DNA from: Cytophagales bacterium
GTDB lineage: Bacteria > Bacteroidota > Bacteroidia > Cytophagales > Cyclobacteriaceae
Assembly (NCBI GenBank): GCA_025358885.1
Contig: JANYHW010000173.1
Span: 1-59,210, forward strand
Length of the DNA: 59,210 nucleotides
Reading direction: 5' to 3'
Below the pieces are notes generated by a model, which had not been told where the DNA came from, did no database searches, and was given only the letters and a program-made list of their open reading frames with translations. Each line of letters starts with the position of its first letter. Positions within the stretch are counted from its first letter, which is position 1. Positions 1 to 10,213 of this stretch are shown in pieces. The translations under genes were made by a program, and so were the position numbers.

Positions 1-495
1 AATACTTTCTCAGATATAAAGGACAAAGAGGAGATACGGGTCGCCACCTATTTACATGTGCGCGAAGATGCCCACATTCTCTTCGCATTTTCCACTGAGG
101 CCGAGAAGACCATGTTTCTGAACCTGATTTCCGTTAACGGAGTTGGACCCAACACGGCCATGGTGGTGCTCTCTTCACTGCCTCCGGCAGAGCTTAAAGC
201 AGCCATCCTTCGTGAGGATGCCGCAACGCTCCAGGCGGTGAAAGGGATAGGGGGTAAGACAGCCCAACGACTGATCCTGGAGCTCAAGGACAAGCTCCGA
301 AAAAACCCCGGTGATGACTCTACAATTTTAACAGGAATGGTAAGCAATACCGTGCGTAATGAAGCGTTAACTGCACTAATGACCTTGGGAATCGCCAGGG
401 CGGCGGCTGAGAAAAGTATCGATACGGTTCTGAAAAAATCAGGAAATACCGTTAGTTTGGAAGATTTGGTCAAGCAGGCTTTGAAAAACGCTTAA
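1..495 (+). CDS. ruvA: Holliday junction branch migration protein RuvA (5' end missing)
   Basis: RuvA binds four-way junctions as a tetramer and loads the RuvB motor during recombination repair. The reading frame is open from base 1, so the start lies outside the window; about 30 N-terminal residues are missing compared with the usual length near 195. Visible are the end of the OB-fold domain (TYLHVREDAHILFAF), two helix-hairpin-helix motifs (NGVGPNTAM and VKGIGGKTAQRLI) that grip the DNA backbone, and the C-terminal three-helix domain that contacts RuvB (ALTALMTLGIARAAAEKSI). The stop codon lies 8 bases before the proposed start of sprA, so the two may be co-transcribed. Identification is secure. 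Confidence 0.95.
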   Translation, partial: NTFSDIKDKEEIRVATYLHVREDAHILFAFSTEAEKTMFLNLISVNGVGPNTAMVVLSSLPPAELKAAILREDAATLQAVKGIGGKTAQRLILELKDKLRKNPGDDSTILTGMVSNTVRNEALTALMTLGIARAAAEKSIDTVLKKSGNTVSLEDLVKQALKNA

Positions 496-503
496 GAGTA
501 CGA

Positions 504-3500
504 TTGAATTACCTAACCTGGACAAAACAGTTCGCACCTGGACTGGGCATGATGCTGATATCTTGCCTGGTGCCGATTTTGGCAAACGCACAGTTTCGAA
601 ATAATACCCGGCAGGATACTTCACACCTGGATTCTATCAAGTATCGGCCCTTGTTCAGGCCGAGCTTCCAACCACCCGACCGCTACGGCGATCCCTTCTC
701 AAACTATACGACCCAGTCTCCCCTATTTCTTAAGGATCCTAAAGCCATGAAGCTTGAAGTCCTTCCGGACACTGGGCGCACGTATTCCATCTATGAGCGA
801 TTCGGCAATGTTAATTTCAGGTCACCTTCATATATGACCTTTGATGAGGCCAGCAAACTACAGAACCAAACGATCTTAAAAGACTACTGGAAAACTAGAA
901 GCCGTGCATTGGATGGCGAAAGTGCGGTGAGCAGCCGAAATCTTCTCCCCAAGCTTTATGTCAGTCCCGTGCTGGACAGGATTTTTGGTGGCAGCTACGT
1001 GGAGCTGGTTCCCAGGGGTTTTGTTACGCTTGATTTCGGCGGGCAATGGCAAAAAATTCAAAACCCCTCCATCCCCATACGTCAGCAAACCAATGGCGGC
1101 TTTGAATTCGATCAGCAAATTAACTTGGCCGTGTCGGGGAAGGTGGGAGAAAAACTTAAAATTACGACCAACTTCGACAACAATAACTCCTTCGATTTTC
1201 AAAACCAAATGAAAGTTGAATACACGGGCTTCAAGGAGGACATCTTAAAGAAACTGGAAATCGGAAACGTGAGTCTTCCCCTGAATAACAGTTTGATTAC
1301 GGGCGCCCAAAATCTTTTTGGCTTAAAAGCGCAAATGCAATTTGGAAAACTCTTTGTTACCTCCATAGCCACTACCCAACGGGGAAAGCAGTCTGTGATT
1401 AATATCGCAGGAAGTACAGGTGGCGCTACCCAGGGTCGTCCCTTTGAAGTGGTAGGTTCCAGCTACGATGAGAATCGTCACTTTTTTCTCGGACAGTTTT
1501 TTCGCGACAATTTTGAAAACTGGCTCAGTACACTCCCGCAAATTACCTCTGGGGTAAATGTTACGCGTATAGAGGTCTACTTGCTCAACCGACAGAACGA
1601 CACCCAGACGCTTCGTGATGTGGTGGGACTAATGGACCTGGGTGAAACAGACAAAGCCTATAGAAAAGAATACTATAATCAGGTTGTGCCGGATGGTCAT
1701 CCAACAAACAATGCAAACAACAACCTATACAGTCTCGTGAGCGCACTTCCCGCGGGATCTGATGGAATCAACTCAGAACTGGAGGGTCTTTTCGGAACCA
1801 AACCCTTTGTCAATGGAACAGACTTTGAGAAAATTACCAGCGCCAGAAAACTTGCTGCCACAGAATTCACATTCAACAAGGAGTTGGGTTACATTACCCT
1901 TCAGCGCAAACTTCAAAATGATGAAGCAGTGGGCGTAGCTTTTGAGTACACTTATAATGGACAAAAGTTTAAAGTAGGAGAACTCTCCGAAGATTATTCC
2001 AACAAAGGAGAGAAAGATGTGATTTTCCTGAAGATGCTCAGGCCACGAAAGATCGCTACCAAGGACAATACGGGCAAGATCTTGCCTACATGGAACCTGA
2101 TGATGAAGAACATTTACAACCTCGGCGTTACACAACTTCAAAAAGACGGCTTTCAACTCCGCATCATTTATCGCGATGACCGTACCGGAATTGACAATCC
2201 GCAGCTTCAGGATGGCGACATCTCCCGGACAGTTCAGTTGATTCAGGCACTGGGTCTTGACAGGCTTAACCCCTATAATGACCCCCAACCCGATGGGAAT
2301 TTTGACTATGTAGAAAAAGTAACGATCAACTCGGAAACGGGCCTCATTATATTTCCCTACCTGGAACCATTTAACAAGGGCTTGCGAGACCTCTTCAAGC
2401 GCGAGACAAATGCCGACACCCGGCAGTTGCTCGTTCAAAAGTATGTGTACGACACGTTGTACCATACCACCAAAGCTGAAGCCGAACTCGTCGCGACGAA
2501 AAATAAATTCTATATCGTGGGGTCTTTCAAAGCCGGTGCAGGCAAGGACATCATCATCCAGGGGTTCAATATCTCCCAGGGATCTGTGAAAGTATTCGCC
2601 GGTGGGTCGCCCTTGCGGGAGAATATCGACTATACGGTGGACTATACATTTGGAAAGGTCACTATTCTCAATGAAGGTATTCTCAGTTCGGGTAAGAACA
2701 TCAGCATCACCTATGAACAGCAGGATCCATTCGCCTTTCAAACTCGTTCGCTGCTCGGCTCCCGCTTCGACTACAAGCTCAGCGATGAAGTGAACATTGG
2801 CTCCACATTTCTTTATTACAATGAACGGCCCCTCATCACCAGAAACCTGATCGGTACTGAACCGGCCCGAAACATCCAATACGGCCTTGACCTGAACATG
2901 AAGAAAAATTCGCGACTTATTACGAAAATCGTGGATGCGTTGCCCTTCCTTCAAACAAAAGAAAACTCCTCTTTTACACTCAATGCGGAATTCGCTCAGC
3001 TTCTGCCGGGAACTTCCAACATCGTGCAAGGAAGCGGTACGTCCTTTATTGATGACTTTGAAAATACGGCAACTCCGTACAGCTTGCTGAACCCTGTAGG
3101 CTGGAAACTCGCTGTCGTCCCCCAGACGACGGATAATCGTTTCGACCTCAGCGGAGGAGCGATTGATGATGTGAGGGCCGGATACAAGCGGGCCAAACTA
3201 GCCTGGTACCAGATCGACAATTTATTTTACAGGTCCACCAGTCGTTATAAGCCGGACAACATCACTGAAAAAGATCTTGAGAATCATTACGTGCGACCCG
3301 TCCTTCCTCAGGAAATTTTTCCATTCAAAGATCCTTATGTAGGAAATTTCTATGAGCAGATTCTGGATTTTGCCTACTACCCCTCGGAACGAGGGCCTTA
3401 TAATCTTAACCCCGACCTGAACGTAGACGGTACGCTGAAGAATCCTGCCAGCAACTGGGCAGGAGTCACCACCGCCATTCGTACGGAAGTGGATTTTGAC

Positions 3501-6500
3501 AAATCAAATGTTGAGTACGTGGAATTCTGGTTGATGGACCCCTTCATTAACAATGTCAACGGTGCTGTAGATGATGGTGTGCACACTCCCGTACCCAACA
3601 CAACCGGTGGTAAGTTGATTTTTCACCTGGGAAGTATTTCAGAAGACCTGATGCACGATGGAAAGCATGCCTTCGAAAACGGTCTGCCCACGGATGGCAA
3701 CCTCACCGGAGGAGCTGTATCAGAAAATGAATGGGGCTATGTCACCAATTCTCAATACCTGAATAATGCCTTCAATACAGACGCCAATGCCCGCGCCAAC
3801 CAGGACGTAGGTCTCGACGGAGTGTCGAACGCCAAAGAAAATCAAAAATTTCAGGGCTTCCTGAGCCAGGTTAATGGCGCTGCCCGTCCCATAGTTTCCG
3901 TAGACCCTTCTGCTGATGATTTTAAATACTTTCTTGGCCCCGAGCAGGATGCGGCAAACGCAAAAATCCTTGCCCGTTACAAAAGCATAAATGGTATTGA
4001 AAACAATTCTCCTATCATTACTGGCAATGAGCCCTTCGCCCAATCAGGATCGAACATCCCTGAGAACGAAGACCTAAACCAGGACAATACCCTCAGCGAT
4101 CTGGAGGAATACTATGTGTTCAACCTCGACGTTAAGCCAGGGTCCTTGCAAGTGGGCAATAAATACATTGTCGACAAAATCATTCCGGATGGCAAGGCGG
4201 ATGTTACGTGGTATTTAATAAGAATACCTATCCGCCAGTTTGAATCAACCGTGGGGGGAATCAATGGATTCAAGTCCATTCGATATGCTCGGATGTTACT
4301 CACCGGTTTTACACAACCTGTGGTCTTAAGATTCTCAAGCTTCAGGGCTGTCGGAAACCGATGGAGGCGCTACACGGCCAACCTTCCGCAGTCGCAGTTC
4401 AGTGAACAACTTGAACCTAACCTTGACAATTTCTCCGTATCTGTTGTGAACGTGGAGGAAAATGGGAAAGGGAATACAGAAAAGCCTGCTTATGTTCCTC
4501 CCCTGGCCCGCGACCGGGATGTGACCTCCACCATAAACCGTCGGTTGAATGAGCAATCTGTGCAGATGTGCGTAACAGGCCTCCCCGATGGAGACGGACG
4601 CTCCATTTTTAAAAATGTAAGCTTTGACTTCTTCAACTACGGTCGTCTCAAGATGTTTCTTTCCGCACACGGCACGGGCCTGAAGGACAACCAACTCACG
4701 GCCTTTCTGAGATTGGGTACTGACTTCGACCAAAACTATTACGAAGTTGAACTGCCCTTGAAGATTACTCCCAACGGCAACAATCCGGATGTTACCATTG
4801 TGTGGCCGGATGAAAACCTGGTCGACATTGATCTCAATGAATTTTATGCATTAAAGGCCCAACGCGACAGGGAAAGCTTCCCGCTGGGCGAACTTTATCC
4901 AAGGGCTGGACCTAAACTCATCGACGGGCGGCAGGGAATCAGGATCTTCGGCAGACCTGACCTCAGCCAGGTCAAACTGATGATGATTGGTGTTCGAAAT
5001 CCGAGAAGTGATGATGCAAAAGCATTCAGTGTGTGTATCTGGGCTGATGAAATGCGCCTTACCGACTTTGACCGAACAGCTGGCTGGGCCGCCAATGCTG
5101 TATTCAATGCAAAGCTTGCCGATCTCGGAAACCTTACTACCGCTTTCAAACGCATTACTTATGGCTACGGAGGGGTGCAGTCGAAAATTTCTGAACGCGC
5201 CCGCGGTGAAACAAATGTCTTTGACATTTCCGCGAACCTCGCCATGGATAAGCTGCTGCCGCGAAAACTGGGTTTGAAAATCCCCATGTACATCAGTTAT
5301 GAGAAGACAACCATCAATCCCAACTTCGATCCGGCCAACCCTGATATGCGTATCGCTGCCCTGGACAAATCCTTTGATACGGATGCGGAGCGACAAGCCT
5401 ATCACAAACTTATTCAGGACAATGCCATCCGGCGAAGTTTGAATTTTACCAACGTGCGAAAAACAAAAGTCAAGGCCAACGCACGAAGCAACCTCTACGA
5501 CATTGAGAATTTTTCCTTTACCTATGCCTTCAGTGAAGCCACGCGAACGAACTTCAACTTGTTGGAGAACACCCAGCGAAGTATAAAAGGAGGTGCTGCG
5601 TGGCAATTCAATCCCAAATTTAAAGGCATCGCCCCGTTTAAAGAAGCTAAGTGGAAATCACCATGGCTTCAGCTCATCAAGGATTTCAATTTTAATCCCT
5701 TACCTACCAGCATTTCCATTCGAGGCGAACTTGACCGTTCCTATAATAAGATTGTATATAGGAATTCAGTCGGCAACCAAACTACTCCGCAGCCCAATCT
5801 TCAGAAGTACTTTTTGTTCAACCGGTACTTTACGGCACGGTGGAGTCTCTCCAAAGCACTTACCCTTGACTACAATGCGGTTGTGAATGCCATCATCGAT
5901 GAGCCGGATGTGGATATCACAGGAGGCTACTCACAAACTCTCCAACGAAACATTACCGGTGAGCAATACCGGGACTCGGTTATTTCCAATCTGAAGCACC
6001 TTGGCCGGAAAAAGAATTTTCAACAAAACATCACCGCCAACTATACCGTTCCATTTGATAAACTTCCTCTCACCAATTGGCTGGGCACAGAATACCGTTA
6101 CAACGTGGGCTACAGCTGGCGGGCAGGACCTGTGGAAAGGGTTGATAGCCTAAAACTGGGAAACATAATCCAAAACACGCAAGAACAAGGATTGCAGGGG
6201 CGAATAGACCTGGTCAAGCTTTACAACAAGGTAGACTTCCTTAAAGACATCAATACACCCAAGCGAGCACCCACTCCCGTCGAGAAAGCAAGGACAAAGC
6301 CGGACACAGTCAAGCAACCTCCCAACAACTATCTCGCCAAGGGATTGCTGCGCCTGCTTATGTCGATGAGGAATATCAGCGGCACGTATAACATTAATTC
6401 CGGAACAATTCTACCTGGCTTCATGCCCAGCCCGAATATGATGGGGATGGATAATTCCTGGAATGCCCCTGGCTGGGGATTTATTCTTGGAAGCCAGGAT

Positions 6501-7724
6501 CCGAACATCAACAAGAAAGCCGCAGAAAATAAATGGTTAACAAAATCCGCCAAGCTGACGACGCCCTATAGCCAAAACCAAACCAAGGACCTGGGTATAA
6601 AAACCGCCCTTGAGCTTTCTCCGGATTTTAAGATTCAACTGGATATCAAAAAGACTACATCTTCTTCTTTCCAGGAGATCTACAGGTTTGATCCCACCAA
6701 CACGGCGGTGACGCCGGATGCCTTTGGCTATTCCGAGCTGAGTCCAACACGCACCGGCACTTACCGGATTTCTACCATTGCCATTGGTACAACCTTCAAG
6801 AATAATAATAGCCTTACCTCCGATGTATTCAAAACGTTTGAGGATAATATAACGGTAATCAAAGACCGGTTTACAAAGACTTCGGGACAGCAAGGATATG
6901 AGAGTAAATCCCAGGACGTCCTCATCCCGGCATTTTTTTCTGCCTATACCGGGGCAAGCCCCAACGGAGTAAGCCTGTCTCCCTTTCCGGCTACACCGCT
7001 CCCAGGTTGGCGACTCGATTATAATGGGCTGACCAAACTAGATGTCTTCAAAGATATTTTCCAATCGATAAGCATTTCCCATGCCTACTCTTCAACCTAT
7101 ACCGTATCCAGTTTTACCAATTCGCTGGAGTATTCAAATGTAGCCAACAACGTTCCATTATCAGACTATAACACCGGGAGCAATTTTGCCAATATATTGA
7201 ACAGCCAGCAACAGATCATCCCGGTATATGTCATTAGCCAGGTGCTTATCTCGGAACAGTTTGCTCCCCTGGTGGGTATCAGTGTGAGGACGAAGACTAA
7301 GTTCACCGCGCGGTTTGAGTATAAGACCAAAAGGGACCTGTCGCTGAACATCGCCAACGCGCAGATTACCGAAGTTAATGCCAAGGATTGGTCCATTGAG
7401 GTTGGCTATATCAAGAACAACATGAGGCTCCCTTTCAAGGACCATGGAAGGATCATTACCATGAAGAACGATGTCAACTTTCGGCTCAACCTGAGTGTGA
7501 CCAACAATGAAACCATCCAGCGGAAGATTGATGACGTCAGCACGATCACCAATGGTAACATCAATATCCAGATCCGGCCCAATGTTAGCTATGCTGTCAA
7601 TAACAAGCTTAACATCCAGCTTTATTTCGACCGGAACGTCAGCGACCCTCTGGTCACCAATTCGTACAGAAGGGCCACCACCCGCGTAGGCACCAAAATC
7701 GTTTTCAATCTCGCACAGAATTAG
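504..7724 (+). CDS. sprA: Cell surface protein SprA, type 9 secretion outer-membrane translocon
   Basis: SprA is the very large beta-barrel through which type 9 secretion cargo crosses the outer membrane; it was first found as a gliding-motility protein. At 2406 residues the protein has the family's usual length. An N-terminal signal peptide ending in ILANAQ is visible, and the body alternates aromatic and polar residues as in barrel strands, ending in TTRVGTKIVFNLAQN. The chosen start is a TTG at 504. The first in-frame ATGs (549 and 552) would leave a signal peptide without a positive charge, whereas the TTG start adds a lysine at residue 8. No other por/gld genes are present. Several long antisense open frames lie inside it and are not believed to be genes. 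Confidence 0.93.
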   Translation: MNYLTWTKQFAPGLGMMLISCLVPILANAQFRNNTRQDTSHLDSIKYRPLFRPSFQPPDRYGDPFSNYTTQSPLFLKDPKAMKLEVLPDTGRTYSIYERFGNVNFRSPSYMTFDEASKLQNQTILKDYWKTRSRALDGESAVSSRNLLPKLYVSPVLDRIFGGSYVELVPRGFVTLDFGGQWQKIQNPSIPIRQQTNGGFEFDQQINLAVSGKVGEKLKITTNFDNNNSFDFQNQMKVEYTGFKEDILKKLEIGNVSLPLNNSLITGAQNLFGLKAQMQFGKLFVTSIATTQRGKQSVINIAGSTGGATQGRPFEVVGSSYDENRHFFLGQFFRDNFENWLSTLPQITSGVNVTRIEVYLLNRQNDTQTLRDVVGLMDLGETDKAYRKEYYNQVVPDGHPTNNANNNLYSLVSALPAGSDGINSELEGLFGTKPFVNGTDFEKITSARKLAATEFTFNKELGYITLQRKLQNDEAVGVAFEYTYNGQKFKVGELSEDYSNKGEKDVIFLKMLRPRKIATKDNTGKILPTWNLMMKNIYNLGVTQLQKDGFQLRIIYRDDRTGIDNPQLQDGDISRTVQLIQALGLDRLNPYNDPQPDGNFDYVEKVTINSETGLIIFPYLEPFNKGLRDLFKRETNADTRQLLVQKYVYDTLYHTTKAEAELVATKNKFYIVGSFKAGAGKDIIIQGFNISQGSVKVFAGGSPLRENIDYTVDYTFGKVTILNEGILSSGKNISITYEQQDPFAFQTRSLLGSRFDYKLSDEVNIGSTFLYYNERPLITRNLIGTEPARNIQYGLDLNMKKNSRLITKIVDALPFLQTKENSSFTLNAEFAQLLPGTSNIVQGSGTSFIDDFENTATPYSLLNPVGWKLAVVPQTTDNRFDLSGGAIDDVRAGYKRAKLAWYQIDNLFYRSTSRYKPDNITEKDLENHYVRPVLPQEIFPFKDPYVGNFYEQILDFAYYPSERGPYNLNPDLNVDGTLKNPASNWAGVTTAIRTEVDFDKSNVEYVEFWLMDPFINNVNGAVDDGVHTPVPNTTGGKLIFHLGSISEDLMHDGKHAFENGLPTDGNLTGGAVSENEWGYVTNSQYLNNAFNTDANARANQDVGLDGVSNAKENQKFQGFLSQVNGAARPIVSVDPSADDFKYFLGPEQDAANAKILARYKSINGIENNSPIITGNEPFAQSGSNIPENEDLNQDNTLSDLEEYYVFNLDVKPGSLQVGNKYIVDKIIPDGKADVTWYLIRIPIRQFESTVGGINGFKSIRYARMLLTGFTQPVVLRFSSFRAVGNRWRRYTANLPQSQFSEQLEPNLDNFSVSVVNVEENGKGNTEKPAYVPPLARDRDVTSTINRRLNEQSVQMCVTGLPDGDGRSIFKNVSFDFFNYGRLKMFLSAHGTGLKDNQLTAFLRLGTDFDQNYYEVELPLKITPNGNNPDVTIVWPDENLVDIDLNEFYALKAQRDRESFPLGELYPRAGPKLIDGRQGIRIFGRPDLSQVKLMMIGVRNPRSDDAKAFSVCIWADEMRLTDFDRTAGWAANAVFNAKLADLGNLTTAFKRITYGYGGVQSKISERARGETNVFDISANLAMDKLLPRKLGLKIPMYISYEKTTINPNFDPANPDMRIAALDKSFDTDAERQAYHKLIQDNAIRRSLNFTNVRKTKVKANARSNLYDIENFSFTYAFSEATRTNFNLLENTQRSIKGGAAWQFNPKFKGIAPFKEAKWKSPWLQLIKDFNFNPLPTSISIRGELDRSYNKIVYRNSVGNQTTPQPNLQKYFLFNRYFTARWSLSKALTLDYNAVVNAIIDEPDVDITGGYSQTLQRNITGEQYRDSVISNLKHLGRKKNFQQNITANYTVPFDKLPLTNWLGTEYRYNVGYSWRAGPVERVDSLKLGNIIQNTQEQGLQGRIDLVKLYNKVDFLKDINTPKRAPTPVEKARTKPDTVKQPPNNYLAKGLLRLLMSMRNISGTYNINSGTILPGFMPSPNMMGMDNSWNAPGWGFILGSQDPNINKKAAENKWLTKSAKLTTPYSQNQTKDLGIKTALELSPDFKIQLDIKKTTSSSFQEIYRFDPTNTAVTPDAFGYSELSPTRTGTYRISTIAIGTTFKNNNSLTSDVFKTFEDNITVIKDRFTKTSGQQGYESKSQDVLIPAFFSAYTGASPNGVSLSPFPATPLPGWRLDYNGLTKLDVFKDIFQSISISHAYSSTYTVSSFTNSLEYSNVANNVPLSDYNTGSNFANILNSQQQIIPVYVISQVLISEQFAPLVGISVRTKTKFTARFEYKTKRDLSLNIANAQITEVNAKDWSIEVGYIKNNMRLPFKDHGRIITMKNDVNFRLNLSVTNNETIQRKIDDVSTITNGNINIQIRPNVSYAVNNKLNIQLYFDRNVSDPLVTNSYRRATTRVGTKIVFNLAQN

Positions 7725-7801
7725 GCATTGGTTATTGGGAGAATTTGTCGGTGGTCCGGACCGGCTTCAAAGACCTATTTCTCCGTTATGAATTTTACCC
7801 C

Positions 7802-7809
7802 TATTTTTG
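7802..7809 (+). promoter_or_regulatory. Candidate Bacteroidota -7 promoter element for gcvH
   Basis: TATTTTTG fits the Bacteroidota -7 consensus TAnnTTTG and lies 27 bases before the gcvH start, which would give a short leader. A clear TTTG element at -33 is not seen, so this is a tentative call. Confidence 0.35.
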
Positions 7810-7836
7810 ACCACGTTTTACCACTAAATCACCATC

Positions 7837-8217
7837 ATGAATATTCCCGAAGGACTCAAATACACCAAGGACCACGAATGGATCAAAGTAGAAGGAAATA
7901 AAGCGACAGTAGGCATTACTGATTTTGCACAAGGCGAATTAGGTGACATCGTATACGTGGATATCTCAACAGTAGGACAAGAAGTTGCCGAGCACGAAGT
8001 ATTTGGCACGGTTGAAGCCGTGAAGACCGTCAGCGACCTATATATGCCCGCCACCGGGAAAGTGCTTGAGGTAAATAAAGAACTGGACGGAAGTCCTGAA
8101 AAAGTGAATTCCGATCCGTACGGCTCAGGATGGATGGTTAAACTGGAGTTGAAAAATCCCTCAGATGCCACAAAGCTGCTAACCGCTGCCCAATACAAGG
8201 AACTAATCGGAAAATAA
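7837..8217 (+). CDS. gcvH: Glycine cleavage system H protein
   Basis: The H protein carries the lipoyl arm that shuttles the aminomethyl group between the P, T and L proteins of the glycine cleavage complex in the cytosol. The 126-residue length is typical. The N-terminal [13 protein letters not shown] and the lipoylation loop [13 protein letters not shown], with the modified lysine at residue 63, are diagnostic. The gene lies about 110 bases after sprA and has its own possible promoter at 7802. The next gene is lipA, the enzyme that makes the lipoyl group on this lysine. The P and T protein genes are not in the window. Confidence 0.97.
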   Translation: MNIPEGLKYTKDHEWIKVEGNKATVGITDFAQGELGDIVYVDISTVGQEVAEHEVFGTVEAVKTVSDLYMPATGKVLEVNKELDGSPEKVNSDPYGSGWMVKLELKNPSDATKLLTAAQYKELIGK

Positions 8218-8278
8218 TTGGTTATTGAGATGTGGTAAGTTGGTTTGCTATTCCAAATGACACTACGATTACCCTTGC

Positions 8279-9181
8279 ATGATCGAGCTACCCGTTATTC
8301 CTGCTGAAGAAACACGCAAGCGCAAACCAAACTGGCTGCGAGTGAAGTTGCCTATTGGCCCCGAGTATGCGAAGGTCCGCGCCCTTGTGGATACACATAG
8401 ACTTCATACGATTTGCGAAAGTGGCAATTGTCCTAACATGGGAGAATGCTGGGGTGCGGGTACAGCCACCTTCATGATATTGGGAAACATTTGCACCCGC
8501 AGCTGCACTTTTTGTGCGGTGGCTACAGGCAGGCCTACAGAATATGATGAAGACGAGCCGAGGAGGGTGGCCGAAGCCATTAAGCTCATGGAGGTAAAGC
8601 ATGCCGTGATAACCTCCGTCAATCGCGATGAACTAAAAGACAGAGGTGCGGAGATCTGGTTTCAAACGGTGACCCAGACGAAAAAGTTAATGCCTTCCAC
8701 CACAATCGAAACCCTTATCCCGGATACCAAAGGCAACTGGGATGCCCTGTACCGAATGATTGAAGGCGGCCAGGAGGTGGTATCACATAATGTGGAAACC
8801 GTGGAACGGATGTATCGGCGGGTTCGCCCACAAGCTAAATACGAGCGTAGCCTGGAACAACTTAAGCGAATTCGTCAGGCCGGAATGCGCACAAAGAGTG
8901 GCATCATGCTGGGCGTGGGAGAAACAAAAGAAGAGGTGTTCAAGGCCATGGATGACCTGGTGCAACATGGCCTCATGATCCTGACACTAGGTCAATATCT
9001 TCAACCAACCAAGATGCACCTCGAAGTGGCTGAATTTATACATCCTGAAACTTTTGAGATGTACAAGGAAGAAGGTTTGAAACGCGGCCTTAAATATGTC
9101 GAGTCAGGTCCATTGGTCCGCTCCTCCTACCATGCGGAGCGCCACGTGAACGTGCCCATAGTTCCGTTCTTAGCTCTATAA
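8279..9181 (+). CDS. lipA: Lipoyl synthase (radical SAM)
   Basis: LipA inserts two sulfur atoms into protein-bound octanoyl groups, using a radical-SAM cluster and a sacrificial auxiliary 4Fe-4S cluster. Both cysteine sets are present: the auxiliary site at C46, C51 and C57 ([12 protein letters not shown]) and the radical-SAM CxxxCxxC at C72, C76 and C79 (CTRSCTFC). The conserved C-terminal RSSYHA motif, whose serine completes the auxiliary cluster, is also present. At 300 residues it has the usual length. The gene follows gcvH by 61 bases on the same strand, which links enzyme and substrate. The stop overlaps the end of the convergent phosphotransferase gene by 6 bases. Confidence 0.97.
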   Translation: MIELPVIPAEETRKRKPNWLRVKLPIGPEYAKVRALVDTHRLHTICESGNCPNMGECWGAGTATFMILGNICTRSCTFCAVATGRPTEYDEDEPRRVAEAIKLMEVKHAVITSVNRDELKDRGAEIWFQTVTQTKKLMPSTTIETLIPDTKGNWDALYRMIEGGQEVVSHNVETVERMYRRVRPQAKYERSLEQLKRIRQAGMRTKSGIMLGVGETKEEVFKAMDDLVQHGLMILTLGQYLQPTKMHLEVAEFIHPETFEMYKEEGLKRGLKYVESGPLVRSSYHAERHVNVPIVPFLAL

Positions 9182-10213
9182 TGCCTCAAGCTTTTCCAGG
9201 AACCTGACTTGGTTCCGTGCCCGTACAAGGTTCTGGCCGTGATATGTTGTATGATAATAGGTGTCTCCACGCAAGTAATCCGTCAGAAACCGGAGGGCCA
9301 TAATATAGGTCATCATTTTTCCAGCAAAAGGAACAGCATCTAATTCCTCAGCAGACATCACCTCCTTCATCTGTGATAGGTAGCCTTTCAGCAACGCATC
9401 ATAAACGTCTTTTCTAAAAACGATTTTGGATAAGTCCTTCTCCTCCTCAGAAACGGGGCAAACAAATGTCCGGATCATGTCGCCCAAATCATAAATAAAA
9501 TAGCCTGGCATAAGGGTATCAAGGTCAATGACGCAAACTGCCTTTCTACTTACGGTATCAAATAGGACATTATTAATTTTGGTGTCATTGTGTGTAATCC
9601 TCAACCGAAGTGCTCCACATCGAATCAGCTGATTGTATTCATCTACCAGACCGTTGGCCCCTTGGCACGACCGAATGCAGTCCTCTGCTGTTTCACTGCG
9701 ATCTTGAGGAGCTTCGCGCATAGCATCCTCAAATTGTTCGTAGCGAACATCCAAGTCATGGAACCGGTGAATCGTTTCCTTGAACTGATGAACATCAATG
9801 GCATCGAGGTATCGGGTGAGGCGTGCAAATTCCTGCGCCGCACTGAACGCCTCTTTAGCCGTAGCCACTTTATCCACCGTAAAGGTGTTATCAACATAAG
9901 GAAACAGTCGCCAGGGGTTTCCATCTGGATCGTACACCATTTCGTCGTTTTTCAGGGAATGCACCGGTCTAAGAAAAGGATATTGAGGAAAGTGCTTCAA
10001 TAAATATTCACCGGCCAATCTTAGGTTAGAGGCAATGATTTCAGGATTCTTGAATACCTGGGCATTTACCCGTTGGAGAATAAAACTCCTTGCACCGATC
10101 AGTTTGAAAGTCTGGTGGATATGACCCGTACCAATTCTTTCAATCCGGAAGGATGATCTTTCAAGTCCGTAAGAATGAAGAATATTTTCAGGTACTGCCT
10201 CCCCTACTTCCAT
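9176..10213 (-). CDS. Aminoglycoside-phosphotransferase-fold kinase, probable anomeric sugar kinase (NahK-like)
   Basis: This 345-residue protein has the protein-kinase-like APH fold. The catalytic loop [11 protein letters not shown] (about residue 208) supplies the base and a metal-binding Asn, and [10 protein letters not shown] holds the DFD-type Mg site. The layout resembles N-acetylhexosamine 1-kinases, which phosphorylate the anomeric hydroxyl of a free sugar. The start overlaps the end of the upstream nucleotidyltransferase by 10 bases, so the two are almost certainly translated together. A sugar 1-phosphate made here could be the substrate of that partner. The exact sugar cannot be read from the sequence; choline or homoserine kinase activity is less likely in this context. 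Confidence 0.7.
   Translation of the reverse strand: MEVGEAVPENILHSYGLERSSFRIERIGTGHIHQTFKLIGARSFILQRVNAQVFKNPEIIASNLRLAGEYLLKHFPQYPFLRPVHSLKNDEMVYDPDGNPWRLFPYVDNTFTVDKVATAKEAFSAAQEFARLTRYLDAIDVHQFKETIHRFHDLDVRYEQFEDAMREAPQDRSETAEDCIRSCQGANGLVDEYNQLIRCGALRLRITHNDTKINNVLFDTVSRKAVCVIDLDTLMPGYFIYDLGDMIRTFVCPVSEEEKDLSKIVFRKDVYDALLKGYLSQMKEVMSAEELDAVPFAGKMMTYIMALRFLTDYLRGDTYYHTTYHGQNLVRARNQVRFLEKLEAL

Noticed and set aside
1773-3029. Open frame of about 418 codons on the minus strand inside sprA
   Set aside because: It lies fully antisense to an intact, well-identified gene, shows no recognisable motif, and several similar shadow frames occur along sprA.
7753-7762. Palindrome GGTCCGGACC after sprA as a terminator or operator
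   Set aside because: Only 10 bp with no loop room and no T-tract; single palindromes of this size are common in a 59-kb window.
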